DNA of 64,000 bases from contig ML210149.1 in assembly GCA_004369085.1 (NCBI GenBank), positions 62,001 through 126,000 on the forward strand, read 5' to 3'. The position numbers were made by a program, and so were the translations under genes. Below are positions 1-12,094 of this stretch, piece after piece. Each line of letters starts with the position of its first letter. Positions within the stretch are counted from its first letter, which is position 1. This DNA is from Coprinopsis marcescibilis (Eukaryota > Basidiomycota > Agaricomycetes > Agaricales > Psathyrellaceae). Below the pieces are notes generated by a model, which was not told the DNA's origin, did no database searches, and was given only the letters and a program-made list of their open reading frames with translations.

Positions 1-691
1 GTTCCCCTGTGTCGACGACTCTCCATCTTCGCCCCCCTCCTCTGTAATGTCCGCGAAAGAGCCGTTTGGCGGGAGGAATATACTGTAGCCGTTGGGGAGT
101 GTGATGCGGGGGTTGTATTTTGGTATGTATGAAAGGACGTATGAATCTGTGTCGGATTCAGGGTCTGGCGCCGTGTGGATTGTTATCTCGCTGGTAGCTG
201 CAGAATAGTGAAATGCGGGAAGCGACACTCCGTCGTTGCGGTGTCGTAGAACAATGCGATCCTCTTTATCAAGGCAAGAGGAATGACCCACTTCAACTTG
301 GAGGATTTGGACAATCAAAGACTGGGGGACGCACCTTCGACATCGATGGGATGTTTTGACTGTTTGGAAGCTAGATTTCCTTGCCCGTCAATGAAGAAAA
401 CCTAATGGTTCACCTTCAATCGGTTGAATGCTAGAGTGAATATATTACACGGTGCATACTTGATTGTCGTTCCAAGGATTCCGAGAATCTATGAGCATTT
501 GGAGCCAAGGTTCAGCGGAATCCACAATCCTAAAAAGATGATGCAAGTGTACCTGCGTTCAAAGATCTCTCTTTACACACGAACAGAACGATATCCGTCC
601 CATCATCTGTCTCGCAGTTCGTAACATCCAACACCCGCGACGATCCCAGTGAAAGAATCAGGAAGTCACCCGAAGGAAACCCGGTGGACAT
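1..691 (-). CDS. Conserved fungal protein with beta-trefoil-like N-terminus (3' part outside window)
   Basis: The start ATG is at 691-689 and the gene runs off the left edge. Splicing by eye gives a first exon 691-553 (MSTGFPSGDFLILSLGSS...), a short exon reading DSRNPWNDNQ, an exon reading VFFIDGQGNLASKQSKHPID, then a long exon reading EDRIVLRHRNDG and continuing to base 1 (...LPNGYSIFLPPNGSFADI). Junctions are GT-AG and keep one frame throughout. The repeated 'RVLDV / GNLASK / HPIDVE' elements resemble the strand-turn-strand units of ricin-B-type beta-trefoil domains. I recall similar uncharacterised proteins from mushrooms but cannot name a family. The C-terminal half is not visible, so enzymatic activity cannot be judged. 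A role as a sugar- or protein-binding module is inference only. Confidence 0.6.
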
Positions 692-2181
692 AGCGTCTAG
701 TCAGTCGAGCTCAAGCTAAAGGCAAAGTCAAATAGAGCAGGTAGCAATGATTTAGTCTTCATCGATCGAGATCACGATGTGCTTAAGATGCTGACAGAGT
801 CCGGGCCAGGGCAGGAAGAATACCACCAGCTTGTGGCAAAAGACCTGGGTGCACAGAAGGTACTTCGAAGCTTCAGTGACATGGGCGCTGCTTTGCATCG
901 GGTATCAAGGGCATGCAATTGGCAGTGAATGTTAGGCGCCCGATCTACCAAGTTGAAATCAGTTACAACTGGCAAAAGACACTGTCAAATGACCGAAACT
1001 CTTACTCGTGTCAAGGGGAAGAGGTAGCTGGGTATATTTCAGCATCTCCGGATACTGATATTGGCCGAATTGTTAGTACCTGCGCTGCCCCTGGTGCTGG
1101 CCATCCAGAAGCAAGGATGTATCCAACAAATGAATGGTACCGTATGTTGACTTCAGCCAGTTTCTGTCCTTCTTTCGTGGTCCATGAAAAAAGGCTCCCC
1201 TCGAATACAGTCAGTTCTTTATTTTGTATTCCAGGCGCTCGGGATTGGCGCTAATGAACGAACACATTAATCGGCTGTTGCTCCTGGATCCCGGTGGTGC
1301 AGCCAGCCAGATGGTTCGAGCCCCAGACGACCTCACAATACCTGAGTGTTCGTTAATTCGCTGAAGATATCCCACAGCCTCCACTTACATCGACTGTGGC
1401 AAATGCATTGAAGACAATGATGCTCGTACTTAGGATCGGATGCCAAGTTCGGCTATCAACATGACGTGCCTAGCAGCATCTTTATGATGAGTGTAGACTG
1501 CTTACAGTTTACGACTGCGCGACTGCCTCGTCACTATCGGATTCATCACCATTGCATCAAGCGAGAACATAATCATCAGAACAGCCTGACTATGAAGAGT
1601 CAGCAAATTAGTCTATTGGTAACCACACCGCGGGTGCCGCAACTGTCAAGGTGAGGCATAAGGAGTTCGACCAGCAGGGAATCGGAGCGCAACATCCTCT
1701 CTGATTCAACGTACTATTTGACCCCGGTATATTGTTGGTTCAATGTGCGGCCTGCCACCACATTGTACTCGAATCATCCTGTGCACGCCAGTGTCAACCT
1801 TCTGAAGACTTTTGAGCGCTCGTGTTTGAAAAAGCAATGATACGCGTTGCGAGTCAAGGGAGCTCCCATCTTTTGGTGCAGTAGGGCGCGCATGCGTGTA
1901 TGAGATCCCGCCTTGTGTGACATATGTCGGGCATGATAGTTCCAGCGAAAGGGCCTACCAGTTTTATATCCAAGGGACCGCCTCCTTTAAGTCCCATGGT
2001 CGCATAAGATATGAAACACACACACCAGGTCGTGATCGTCCCCAAAAACGCAATATTAAAGGAGCAATTAACTCCATTTTGATGTGGATACAGAGAAGGA
2101 ACGAGTCAAGATGCAATATACCCATGGTGCATTGCGGTACCTTCCCGGATGGACGGAAGGAGAGCGCTTCGACGATTGGCT
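692..2181. other. Spacer with one orphan open stretch
   Basis: No confident gene lies here. Bases 745-924 on the + strand read open for about 60 codons with plausible composition (NDLVFIDRDHDVLKMLTESG... ending ACNWQ and a stop). A second stretch at 1019-1137 reads EEVAGYISASPDTDIGRIVS... in another frame. Neither has a clear start, splice context or family I recognise. They could be exons of a decayed gene. The rest has frequent stops in all frames. Confidence 0.35.
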
Positions 2182-4239
2182 TTATGTCTGCTCCGTAACA
2201 ACAGTCTTCTGCTTCTCTGCCACCGGCTTCGACTCCCCCGCACGGGTATGTTTGCGCCGCCTGTCTTCCTTGACGCGACGCGCCTCCAACATCGTGTGCT
2301 TGAGCTCCCCAGCAGTCTTGATCGATTTTGGCACGTGCCTCGTCCTAAAATTGCCGATACAGACAATGATAAAAGAAGGTAACATTTTGTTGAGTACTCA
2401 CATACTGGTAAGAAAGAAAGACCACGAACCGCATAATCCTGCTGACATCCTTGTCCACCGACCACCGTTTCATAAGACTCTCGCGGTATTCCATCGCTGC
2501 ACGTTCGCGAGCAGTAATGATACCAAGCTTGTCTGACGCCTTCGCCTTCCAAATCCTGACGTTTCCGTCGTCTGACCCACTCAGGACGAAGCGAGCGTCG
2601 GCGGAGAACATGGTTGATGTTACCCTGCATAGGACAGGTACCGTCAATTCTCAAGTTCGAAAAGAAGCACGCAACTAGACCGCAAGGGAACGTACCTCTG
2701 CATGCGTTTCGTGTGATAGATGATTTCTTTCCCTCCGGGACCCTTGGATGGTCCACCAGCCTCCCGACTGGACCATATCCGCACAGTCCTATCCCAGCCA
2801 CCCGAAACAAACTCGATACCAGTAGGCGACCATTCACAGCTCATAACAGCCGACACATGACCTTTGTAGATCTGCACCGGGGCCTGGAGATGACGGACAT
2901 CGAATGTGTAAAGGTTGTGATCTTCTGACGCGAGGAGAACAGTGGTAGGTAGCGTCGGCGACCATGCCAGTGCGTTGGACCGGAACTGGTTGCGTTAATT
3001 GGTAGTAGTAGAGGATGGGTAGCAACAGTAGTGGAGTTCGTGGTACCGTGCGTGGTAGCAGTTGCGCAGAGGAGGGAAAGAAGTGGAGATGAGAAGGAAC
3101 AGGGGCAAGTCGTCGTGGTTAATTGTCACACTTGTCCATAGTGGGTAAAGCACGTACCTGCATGACTACACGTCGCTCTGCCTTTCCTGTCCGGATGTCG
3201 TATAGTGTGAATGTGCGATCCGAGCCCACACTGGCAAGAACGGATGACTCTGCGAGGTTGAAGCGAACGGATGATATGGTTTCGTTGGATGTGGGGAACG
3301 TTAGGTTGGATATTGGGGCCGATCTAGAAGAACGTGTCAGGGACGAGAAGTATGAGCGAAAGCTTTTAGACTGACTTTGTTTCGTCCCAGATTTGGACAG
3401 TACTTGAGGCAGTGGCGAACAGAGGGTCGGAACGGTGGTGATCTATTGAGCTTAATGATGCAGGTTAATGTGTGTGTAGGTTAAAGTTAAACGGTAAGTG
3501 GAAGTTTCTTACTTAAACGATGTTTTCCAAGGGAACACGGCCATTGGCTAAAGTGCCAAGGGGTGTCAACACTTAGGGGTCTGGGCATGGAGAACGGAAA
3601 TACTCGCCTCTCCTGATGGAGTCACATCGTCATTGCCGTCCCCGACGCTCATTTTCCACATCTTCACTGTTTTGTCAACCCCACAGCTTAGAAGTCTGCT
3701 TCCTTTAGGATCGGAAAAGCATAGGCCAGACACCTTGCCCTTGTGAGCCTGCGGGAGATTTAATTCCTGCGAACGGGTATGAAGATTGTGCAGGAGGATT
3801 CCTAGAGACGAGAGACGAGAGACGCAAATGTCAGCAGCAGTAGCAAAGAGACAAGCAACAGATGATATATACGCCCGGTGTATTGGGCCATAGAACAAAC
3901 CAAGAGAAAGAACACACCTCCATCCCAGCTACCACTGGCTACGGTTGTCAACGATTCTGCTGGCCTAACCAAAACTTCCACAGCATCTATGTGTCCTTCC
4001 AGGGCATCGACAAACGGTTTAGAGAACATCTTGTCCATCTTTGCGGCGTTGAGTGCTCGATTCCGCTCGCGAGCCTTTGCAAAGGGATGCATACTCGATT
4101 TTAGGTTTCGTTGAACGGGTGTTGGGTCTCCTTTTCGCATGGGGACATGAGCAGCTGGGTCATGTTGTAGCACTGCTATTTTCTACCACACCAATTAGAT
4201 ACTGAAGAGCTTGAAGGACTTTATAGTACTTACCACCAT
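2182..4239 (-). CDS. SOF1: Sof1/DCAF13 WD40-repeat ribosome biogenesis protein
   Basis: WD40 component of the small-subunit processome, needed for 18S rRNA maturation in the nucleolus; the human orthologue DCAF13 is also a CUL4 substrate receptor. The first coding exon holds only ATG GTG (4239-4234). After a 51-base intron it reads KIAVLQHDPAAHVPMRKGD, then the family signature HPFAKARERNRALNAAKMDK and FSKPFVDALEGHIDAVEVL. WD repeats follow: GWDGGILLHNL, GVDKTVKMWKM, GSDRTFTLYDIR, SEDHNLYTFDVRHLQAP, GGWDRTVRIWSS and GSDDGNVRIWKAKASDKLG. The C-terminal Sof1-like domain is complete (KEIIYHTKRMQRY, then ARERAAMEY, RTRHVPKSIK, EARRVKEDRRRKHTRA). The ORF ends with TAA at 2184-2182. The order and completeness match the family over roughly 450 residues, and nothing looks broken. 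Confidence 0.93.
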
Positions 4240-5008
4240 AATGAGGATCTCTGGCTTCAAGTTTCAAGGTCGGCGTCCAAAAAACCAATCGCAGCAGCGA
4301 GAGGCCAAGACATCAGATGACTCAGCCGGCCAATTTAGACGCGCTGCCGCGACTGCCCAGTGACCCACTTGTTACGATCGTGACATGATGATCATGCGAT
4401 GGTTGTCTTGCTCCAGGTCTCTGGGAATCCTCAGAATAAGAGCGGGATTCTTGCGAAAGTGGTGAAAGATGCACGGTGAGTAGTACTCGGCCAAGCTGAA
4501 AGGCATTTCTAACCACTAGATATGACGGTGACTAGACAAGCTACTGCGCGCAGCGTCAACAACGGCGAAATATGAATCATATCATTCTCACAAACAGAGA
4601 GAGTAGCAACCGTCATGGTTGGAAGCGTCTCGTTACAGGGATACGGGCTATATCTGGTACCCACGAGCAACGGCGGATGATTTACCAAAGTGTAACAAGC
4701 TACCCTCCGTTGCATCAGTTCTCGTTCTCGTTCTCACTTTTGCTCTTGCTCTTCTTCCCTTTCCCCTTCATTCTTTTTCTAGGGCTGGACGTCATCTGAC
4801 AAGACGTGGCGGGATACGTCTGAAGCCCATTCTACTTCATTGCAGCCAGTCTGCTTTTCGCTCATTTCCAGCTTCGCCTTCTTTCGTTCATTTCATCATT
4901 TACTTTCGTTCTTTCCCCCTGGAAATGCTTTTGAAACTTCGTTAATTAACCCGCATTGATTGCAGTTTTATTTTATCTTTATCGTTTCATTGGTTCGCGA
5001 CGTTGTAA
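4240..5008. promoter_or_regulatory. Divergent promoter region with CT-rich tract
   Basis: This 769-base spacer separates the divergent SOF1 (-) and six-TM gene (+). From about 4718 to 4787 the + strand is a pyrimidine-rich run (repeated ttctcg, tgctctt, cttccc units), with another at 4866-4920. Pyrimidine tracts just upstream of start codons are common in TATA-less basidiomycete promoters. I see no clear TATA box. No coding stretch is convincing. Confidence 0.4.
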
Positions 5009-8000
5009 ATGTCAGCGCCTGGCAATCCCTTCTGCCTATCTTCCGCCGCGATCTTGCGTTGCCCCTCGTTTACCGGCGTCCAGTACATCGTCATCGTCAT
5101 CCCGGCCGTCATCGAGGTCATCTTCACCTCCTCACTTCCGATTGTACTATGGAACTCAGGTCAAAGGTGCGTTGTTGAAGTCCTAAAGCTGAACGTAACC
5201 CCGAACCATGTTTCCAGGCGCCAGTTTTTGCTCACCTTAGACAGCTGGATCTACCTCCTATTGAGCATCCTCGACCTGATCTCGCATGTTGCCCCAGCCT
5301 CCAGTAGAAACATTCAGGTGTTTACTGGTCTCGACATTGCTATAGGTGCGTCAGAAAGCTCGCAAAATGGTGTAAGCACCGGCAGTTCAGTTCTAACCTG
5401 CCTGTAGGCGTCATGTCCTTCCTTCCTCTCCTTCTCTACACCTTCTTCTTGCACAAGTACGCCAATGCCGAGCTTCTGGTTAACACCCCTACACTTCCCA
5501 GGACACTCGCCAAAGTTGCCAGCCTGCTCCTTCTCATCGCTATTCCCGTCATCATCGCAGCCAATGAGGTCGCTTCGTTCTTTGGCATTCGGCGTACGTT
5601 TCTGTTGCGGTCTCGCGTTGGTTCAAAAATAACATTTTCGTCTTTCACCAGGCATCGTCTCCAATAGTGACATGCTCATTGGCTTCGACAACCCCACTTC
5701 CCTACAAATCAACACATTTTTCTCCTCTCTCACCCTGGCCTTGCTCATTGTGTTCCAGGCAATAGTCTTCCTTATCGTCTTCTTCCGCTTGATTACGGCC
5801 CTCATGAACCAACGAAGCTTTCAAAACACGGGCAGGGATGCCGCACATCTGATCAATGGTTCGGGTTCAGTCATTCCTTAATTTATAGCAGCTCACAGTA
5901 ACTCAGGTGTCGCATGGCTGAGCCTCGGAATGAAGCTGGGGGCCATCGAAACTACCATTGGTTTCGCTGGTGGCATGTTCGGCCTCGTAATCACACGTCG
6001 AATCATCCGTTTCGTGGGCAGAGCATGCCTCTGCATTGGTATCATCAAAGGGTACGCTGTGTCCTCGCTTCGTCAGCGGCCTTATATCTGATGTGCAACT
6101 CCAGTGTTGATGAAATCGAGGACTTCCGTGCGGTTACTAAAGAAATGACGGAAGGCAAAGGCCGCTCCAAGTACTTCCAGGGCGATTCAGGCGGTATCAG
6201 GAACATGATCTCCAACCCTCGCCTCAGCACTTTCCAGCAGCTTTCTCCAAGAGCTACCGAATTCTATAACCTTCCCCGTGCTCACCTCTTCCCCGATGCG
6301 ACATTCGACTATAATACGAAAGGCGAATCCAAGAACAATAACTACTTGGATGCAACGACGCCAAGGGCGGATTTGCGCTCACTGCAGGAATTGGAGGGAA
6401 TCACTGCGTTTGCAAATTTGAAGGAAGAAATATCAAGGAAATCGTCCGGGGGACGTGTGGTTGTCACCTTCCACGAGGCAAACGGGACACCCACCCTCAA
6501 CCTTCGATTCTCGGACCAACAATTCCCTAGCCCCTCCAAGATGGTGGGGACCGAACGGTCACCGTTCGAAGTTGAAGGAGAGCCCGAAATGTCAGAGTCA
6601 GGCGATGGCCAATTGCTGCGGGGATCCGGCCAGGGGACTGAACGCCCAATGTCTGACCTCTCCTACCTCAGCGGGTCCAACACAGTTACTCTTCTTAGGC
6701 CTAATGTTGCGGTCCTTCGTGACAATAGTCGGGATTCCATGGCAACTTCAGTCGCGGACTCAGCTGTCGAGATCGTCGTCGCCCCTCAGCGGAAGGTCTC
6801 TCAGAAAAACGCTCGTGCGACACTTTACACAACAACGACTCTCAATGGTAGCAACCCTGATATCACCACCAACAACATCGCGACCGGAACAATGCAACCA
6901 GGAGGAATCTCGCAAGATATGTCTCCCAGGTCTTCCACCGCCAGCTACTTGTCGAAAATCAAGGCTCGGATGTCACAAGCACTGTCCTACCGGTCCAGCA
7001 TGCAAGAAGATGGTGGCAAATTCCGGATTATGTCTGATTACAGCACATATGAAGGAGATCGCTCGCAGAGTATGAAGGAGATCGCGAAGAAATTCCCTGG
7101 TCCTCCAATCACCTACAACGGGCGTCCCTTGATGGTCGGACTGCAAAATACGATCTCCAGTTCCCCTGCCAGCGTCAATGCTCTTAGCGGAGGTAGAGCT
7201 GTTAGTCCTTTCCGCGGGCTTCCTGCGCTCCCTCCAGCGGCCGCGCGACCAAAGTCGTCCAAGTGGATGTCGAGGCGGAGTGAAGTCACCCTCAGTGACT
7301 ACGATTTGGAGACCGGTGCTGGTCCTGTCAGCCGGTTCGATACTGATTCGGAGTACGAACCATCCCGGACGTCAAATATCTCGATTGCAACTGTCGGTCG
7401 ACCCCGAGCCATAGTGTCCAACGCTGCTGCTGCTGCTGCTATCGCTGCGAAGAGTCCCAAGCGACCTCGCCCAGGACTACCTTCAGCGGCACTCAGCTCG
7501 GCTTCGGTATATTCATCTCAAACGCCCTCTAGCCCCTTCGACGACAAGTACAGGGAGATGCCTGGCTCTCTTCGTCCTGGGTATCGACCTTCCATTGCCC
7601 AGCCGCAACCTGGCCGTCGGCTCAATATCACCATCCCACCAGTCCCCCCTCAACGTCATACTGTGAGCGTACCGACGAGCCCAGAGTCCATCGCACCTTT
7701 GTCCGCGTATACAGCGCAAGCAACAGATGGGTCGGATGATCCGTTCGAGGAAAAGGCTCTTCGCACTGGAAGTTCCGGGCAGTTCAGCTCTAGGAAGAGT
7801 AAGAGGATGAGTAGTGTAAAGGCTGGCGCTGGACTCGTGGTATGGCAACCCGGGCCGCTACCCACACCCGTGTCGATGAGTGGTACTATTACCGCTGTAT
7901 TCGCGGCGGACCGATCGCGAAGACCGCCTTCCTCGATAACTTGGAAAACCCCAGCAAACCCAGATGTTGCCGAAGAAAGCGTGACTGTCAAGCGCAACGG

Positions 8001-8466
8001 GAGTAACTCTAGCGAGGAGGTGCATCGTCGGCAGAAGAGCATTGATGCTGCGGCACATGCGTTCACCAAGGCCATCCCGTGGCTGAGGAATCAGGGTGAT
8101 TTGGATGAAGAGGAGAAGAAGTTGGTGAGGGCGATGTCAGGGCCGTCTGTGGGGTCGAGTGTGGATAGGAGCAGGCATATATCGAGGATCAAGACTGTCG
8201 GACAGGTGAAGCACAGGATCACTCCGCCCCCAACCAGGCGTCCCACTGAGGTTGTGATCCCGGGCCATTCGAGGGTTGTCAGTCAGGCTGGGATCATCAG
8301 CGGTTTCTTGCACGGATTTGGACAGCCTGAGTTTGAGTCGCCCATATCACCTACCAGTGCGACAACTGCGACAACCGCCCTGGGCGGAGGTGTGAAGAGG
8401 GATTCGGAACTGTTGGGCACAGATGATGCTACCACATTCCAATCAGGAACTGTGGCAAGAAACTGA
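5009..8466 (+). CDS. Six-TM membrane protein with ~750-residue disordered cytosolic-type tail
   Basis: Spliced by eye as 5009-5166, 5218-5345, 5408-5593, 5652-5858, 5907-6051 and 6105-8466. The total is 3,186 bases, giving 1,061 residues. The first ~255 residues carry six hydrophobic segments: around VQYIVIVIPAVIEVIF, WIYLLLSILDLISHVA, VMSFLPLLLYTFF, SLLLLIAIPVIIAANEVASF, LTLALLIVFQAIVFLIVFF and MKLGAIETTIGFAGGMFGLV. Basic RR pairs follow the fourth and sixth segments. A stretch reading SKYFQGDSGGIRNMIS comes next, then a long Ser/Pro/Thr-rich tail with an alanine run near 7424-7442. The topology recalls fungal 7-TM receptor-like proteins, but I see no pheromone-receptor (STE3) signature and do not recognise a named family. 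A sensor or scaffold role at a membrane is inference. The start is the first in-frame ATG after the CT-rich leader. Confidence 0.8.
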
Positions 8467-9422
8467 ACGGGATGAGACGAACACTTACGGTCTTTTCTGA
8501 TAATTACATACTTACCCCTGCTGCTTAACTGCTAGCTTAGTTCTGTCTTTTGCTGTTTTACCTTTGTGATTTGTTTCGGGTCTGTGCAATCGACCTCGTT
8601 GTTGTAGTTTAGTGTGATTTATACCCAGCATTGCTTAGGCTGCTACTACGGCTCGGAATTTACGATGTGATGGAGATTGAAGCCCAAGCCCTCACTGTAC
8701 ATGCGCAGGTTATCTTGAAAGGAAAGGACAGGAACCTGAATTGCTTTGATGGGCGGCTGCACTGCCACATAAGCCAACCCACCGTCGGGCCCAAACTTGC
8801 TTCAAAGCACTTTAGCTTACCTGTTGTGTTAGTTCACATCTAACCACCAGCAAGAAACACACGAATTAACGTCTTGACCTGGATGGGCCATCGTGACGAC
8901 CTGCCTGACGAGCTGCGAAACTCGTGTACCTTGGCACTGACTGTGCGCTAATTTATAGTACAGTGAAAACCAACCCTTCTCAAATCCTGGGACCTGCATC
9001 GTCAGATACAGACTTGCAGTGACAATCTCAGACGCAGTAACCACCGCTGGTGCATAGTTTGCAAGCTCAGGAGACGCCAGCTCCACAAGCCTATTTCATT
9101 TTGCGCCTTCCAATGATCGCGATCTTGCGAGTTCACAAATCGGCTAGTCCAAGTAAGTTTTGTCAATTCCTTCTGTCACGATCCCAGGAACTCAATAACT
9201 ATCATCAGACTTTGCCCCTGTCAAGTGACATACTGACAGACACAAATAGTACGAAATTGAATGAACGCCCACCAAATGCCCACGATGCTTCAAGCACGCC
9301 CACTTTCGGTTTTGTTGTGTAAATGCTAAACGCATGTATAAAAGGGATCGTCCAGACGGACTGAGGTTATTTGCCAGCCTTTCTGTCGTCCTTTTGCCCT
9401 TCCAATAGCGCCCGTCGCACCG
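8467..9422. other. Intergenic: 3' region of membrane protein gene and MFS promoter
   Basis: Nothing coding is convincing here. A minus-strand 85-codon open stretch at 8829-9086 has no homology I recognise. The right end holds the TATA box and leader of the next gene. Confidence 0.5.
9337..9344 (+). promoter_or_regulatory. TATA box of MFS gene
   Basis: TATAAAAG lies 79 bases before the ATG at 9423, a normal distance for a fungal TATA box with a short leader. Confidence 0.6.
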
Positions 9423-11717
9423 ATGTCAGGTTTTACTCAGTCAGGCCCAAAACAGGAGGCGAAGACATCGGAAAAGGGAGGAATACGCTCTCCAAGCCAG
9501 GGATCGATTGATAAGGTCGAGTCTGCGAAGGAGCCAGAGTATGACGAGGATTTTGCAAAGAAAACTATGTAAGCCCATGCCCATTTGCTTCTGCCAGTGT
9601 GCTGTAAACGATGCACTCATACATTGCCAATCAGGCTCTTTATAGACTTCCGCGTTCTCCCCATACTCGCCCTCATCTACTCGTTTGCATTCATTGATCG
9701 TGTCAATCTGGGGTCTGCCTACGCTGCTGGCATGGATGTAACGCTGGTACGTTGACCATTGCATCTGATCAGCGATCTTCATTGATTCGGTGGGGGTATG
9801 TAGGACCTCAGAGAGGGCGCCAGGTTCAGTTTAGCGACGCTTCTGTTTTTTGTGCCATATATTTTTTTGTAGGTGTCTGCAGGAATGTTGCACCCTCGCT
9901 TCTACTCACTGTGCCTTCTGTAGACAAATACCTGGGAACTTGATGCTTCGGAAGGTCGGTGTCCGTAACTGGTTAACATTCCTCATCTTCAGCTGGGGGA
10001 CTGTTCTGCTGGGCATGGGGTTTGTCAAGAACTGGTTGGAGCTTCTTGGCACCCGTATCCTTTTGGGTGTTTTTGAGGTTGGTTAACTCAGTGCTCTATG
10101 TGGTGTGAAATGTCCTGAGTCTTCCATCAGGCACCGTTCCTCCCAGCCTTGCTCTGGTTGATTTCGTCTTGGTATGTGCTTCGTGTCTACGTCCCGTAAA
10201 AGCACAGTCTGACCAGGGCGATCTAGGTACAAACGTCACGAGGTGCAAAAAAGGTTTGTGTTTTCAAGTTCCTGCGTTTCAAGTTAGGCTTCATAACTTG
10301 ACGGTAACGATAGGATGGCTGTATTCTATCTCCTCTCTGTCACCGCGGGGGGTATGAGCCCATTACTAGCATACGGTCTGTCCTTGCTCAATGGAAAGGG
10401 AAACCTTGAAGGTTGGCGATGGATCCTCGTAAGTTGCACCTTCATGTTGTCTTCTAGCACTCTGGCTCAAGGGGGTTCGACATAGGTCGTCGAAGGCCTT
10501 ATTACTATTTTCCTGGCCTTTGTCTGCTTCGCCTTTGTCCCTGCCTTCCCTGAAGAGGCCAAGTTCTTGAGCGAAAGGCGTAAACAATTCGTGATCAAGC
10601 GAATCGACGATGACCGTGGCGACGCTTTACCGGATGAGATCACCAAGGAGAAAGTCTTACTGCATTTGCAAGATTGGACTCTTTGGGCTTATGGTATCCT
10701 CCGTTTACCATTTGAAATCATCTCTGCGCTAACTGGGTACCCGATAATCAAGGTCTACTCTTTATGTGCGCTGCAATGCCCAACTGTAAGTCCAAGCCTC
10801 CTGGACCCCTTCTACAGAAATCTAACTCGCAGGAAATTCTAGTTGCACAGAGTTATTTTGTCCCTATCATTCTTCGTGGTATGGGATACGATACAAAAGA
10901 AGCCCTCCTTCGAGTAGGTTTCCAATTTACACCGAGACTGTTAGCATTACCTGATCTATTACTCTTAGACTGTACCCCCCTATATCGCGTCTGTACGTTC
11001 ACGCTCACGCCAGTTTAACATTCATTCCACAAAATGCATTAACCCGCCTATTACCCACCTGCAGATCCCTACCACCATTCTTGTTGCATGGCTGGCCGAC
11101 AAGCATAAGCATAGGGCCACCTACATTATCATCACCTGCCTTGTTTGCATTGTGGGTAACGGTATCACTGCATGGCACCCCAATGACCATATCCGATACT
11201 TTGGTCAGTCTCCCGGTCTCTGCCTCACGACAGTAAGTGACTAACCTGACGGTAATTCCCAGGCGTCTTCCTCACCAACATCGGAAATGCTGCCTCAATT
11301 CCTACAGTGCTCGCATATGGCGCAAATAATGTCGTCAGTCATAGTAAACGGCAAGTAGAAAATCTAACTGCCCCTCGCGCTCTGTGCAGCCTCTGACCAG
11401 CAACCCTCTAATGTAGGTCTGTCCAGACCGCCGTGATAGTCTCATTTGGTTCTTTTGGAGGAATTCTTGCTGCTACTTGTTTCCGAAGCCAAGACATTCC
11501 ACGATATGTCCCTGGTAAGTCCCAAATATCCTGCTTATCTGGCCCACGGCTTAAATAGAGACAAAAAGGGCTTATTGCAACCATGGTTTCTCAAGCCGTC
11601 TTGATAGCGGTTGTCTTAGCACTCACCATTCGCCATTTGTACTGGAACAAGCGGGCCCGGGAAGGGAAGCTAACAGAACCGCTTGAAGGTCAGCCAGGCT
11701 TCTTCTACACATTATAA
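9423..11717 (+). CDS. MFS permease, anion:cation symporter (DAL5/TNA1-type), copy 1
   Basis: Twelve-TM plasma-membrane transporter of the ACS family, whose fungal members carry allantoate, nicotinate or other organic anions. The substrate cannot be told from sequence. The N-terminus is hydrophilic (MSGFTQSGPKQEAKTSEKGG), followed by TM1 with LALIYSFAFIDRVNLGSAYA. Then come QIPGNLMLRKVGVRNWLTFL and LGTRILLGVFE, the conserved loop RGDALPDEITKEKVL, DWTLWAYG, the motif IILRGMGYDTKEALLR, and the tail EPLEGQPGFFYTL before TAA at 11715-11717. Introns of about 50-90 bases interrupt it, e.g. between ACTAT and GCTCTTTATAGAC near 9569-9631. It is closely related to two other copies here (13740-16026 and 28296-30643) and convergent with the first. 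I see no frameshift. Confidence 0.88.
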
Positions 11718-12094
11718 CCCTACTCTACACCTATAAAATTTCCTTCGAACGCCACTGGCCTTCGTGGGATCGGTGTCCATCTTGTGCCCGTCTGAATCTT
11801 TTGTGCGTTATGCCGACAAGTAATCCTTGTAAAACGATGTTAAGACCCTGACTCGCACTTCTCTGAAGCTACATTGGTCATGTAAAATAGCAATAGCTCC
11901 GTAACTTTGAAATATATACCGAACCTCCCAGATTTGGAGCTCGCGCCGAGTAGCAGAGGCGGTAGAATAGGGGTGTTGTCGCGTGGAATGTGATTCCCAC
12001 GTTCATTGCTGTAGCGGCCGGGTCGTCCACAGTAAGTAGCTGCCATCACAGAACTCGACCTTAGCCTCCAACTGGTCCAATAACTTTAGAACCA
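11718..12094. other. Short spacer between MFS copy 1 and VPS26
   Basis: The 377 bases hold the presumed 3' UTR of the permease and the promoter of VPS26. No TATA box or further gene is visible. Confidence 0.4.

Noticed and set aside
1290..1330. tRNA-like 'ggttcgagccc' T-loop motif
   Set aside because: No matching acceptor, D or anticodon stems could be drawn around it. Similar GGTTCGA strings near 26100 and 51378 failed the same test.
2106..2837. 243-codon open frame on the - strand
   Set aside because: It runs through SOF1 exons and introns in the wrong frame. The WD40 reading is in overlapping frames with family support.
5009..6051. STE3-type pheromone receptor
   Set aside because: The membrane core looked receptor-like, but the characteristic STE3 motifs and seventh helix are not visible, and there is no pheromone precursor (CaaX) gene nearby.
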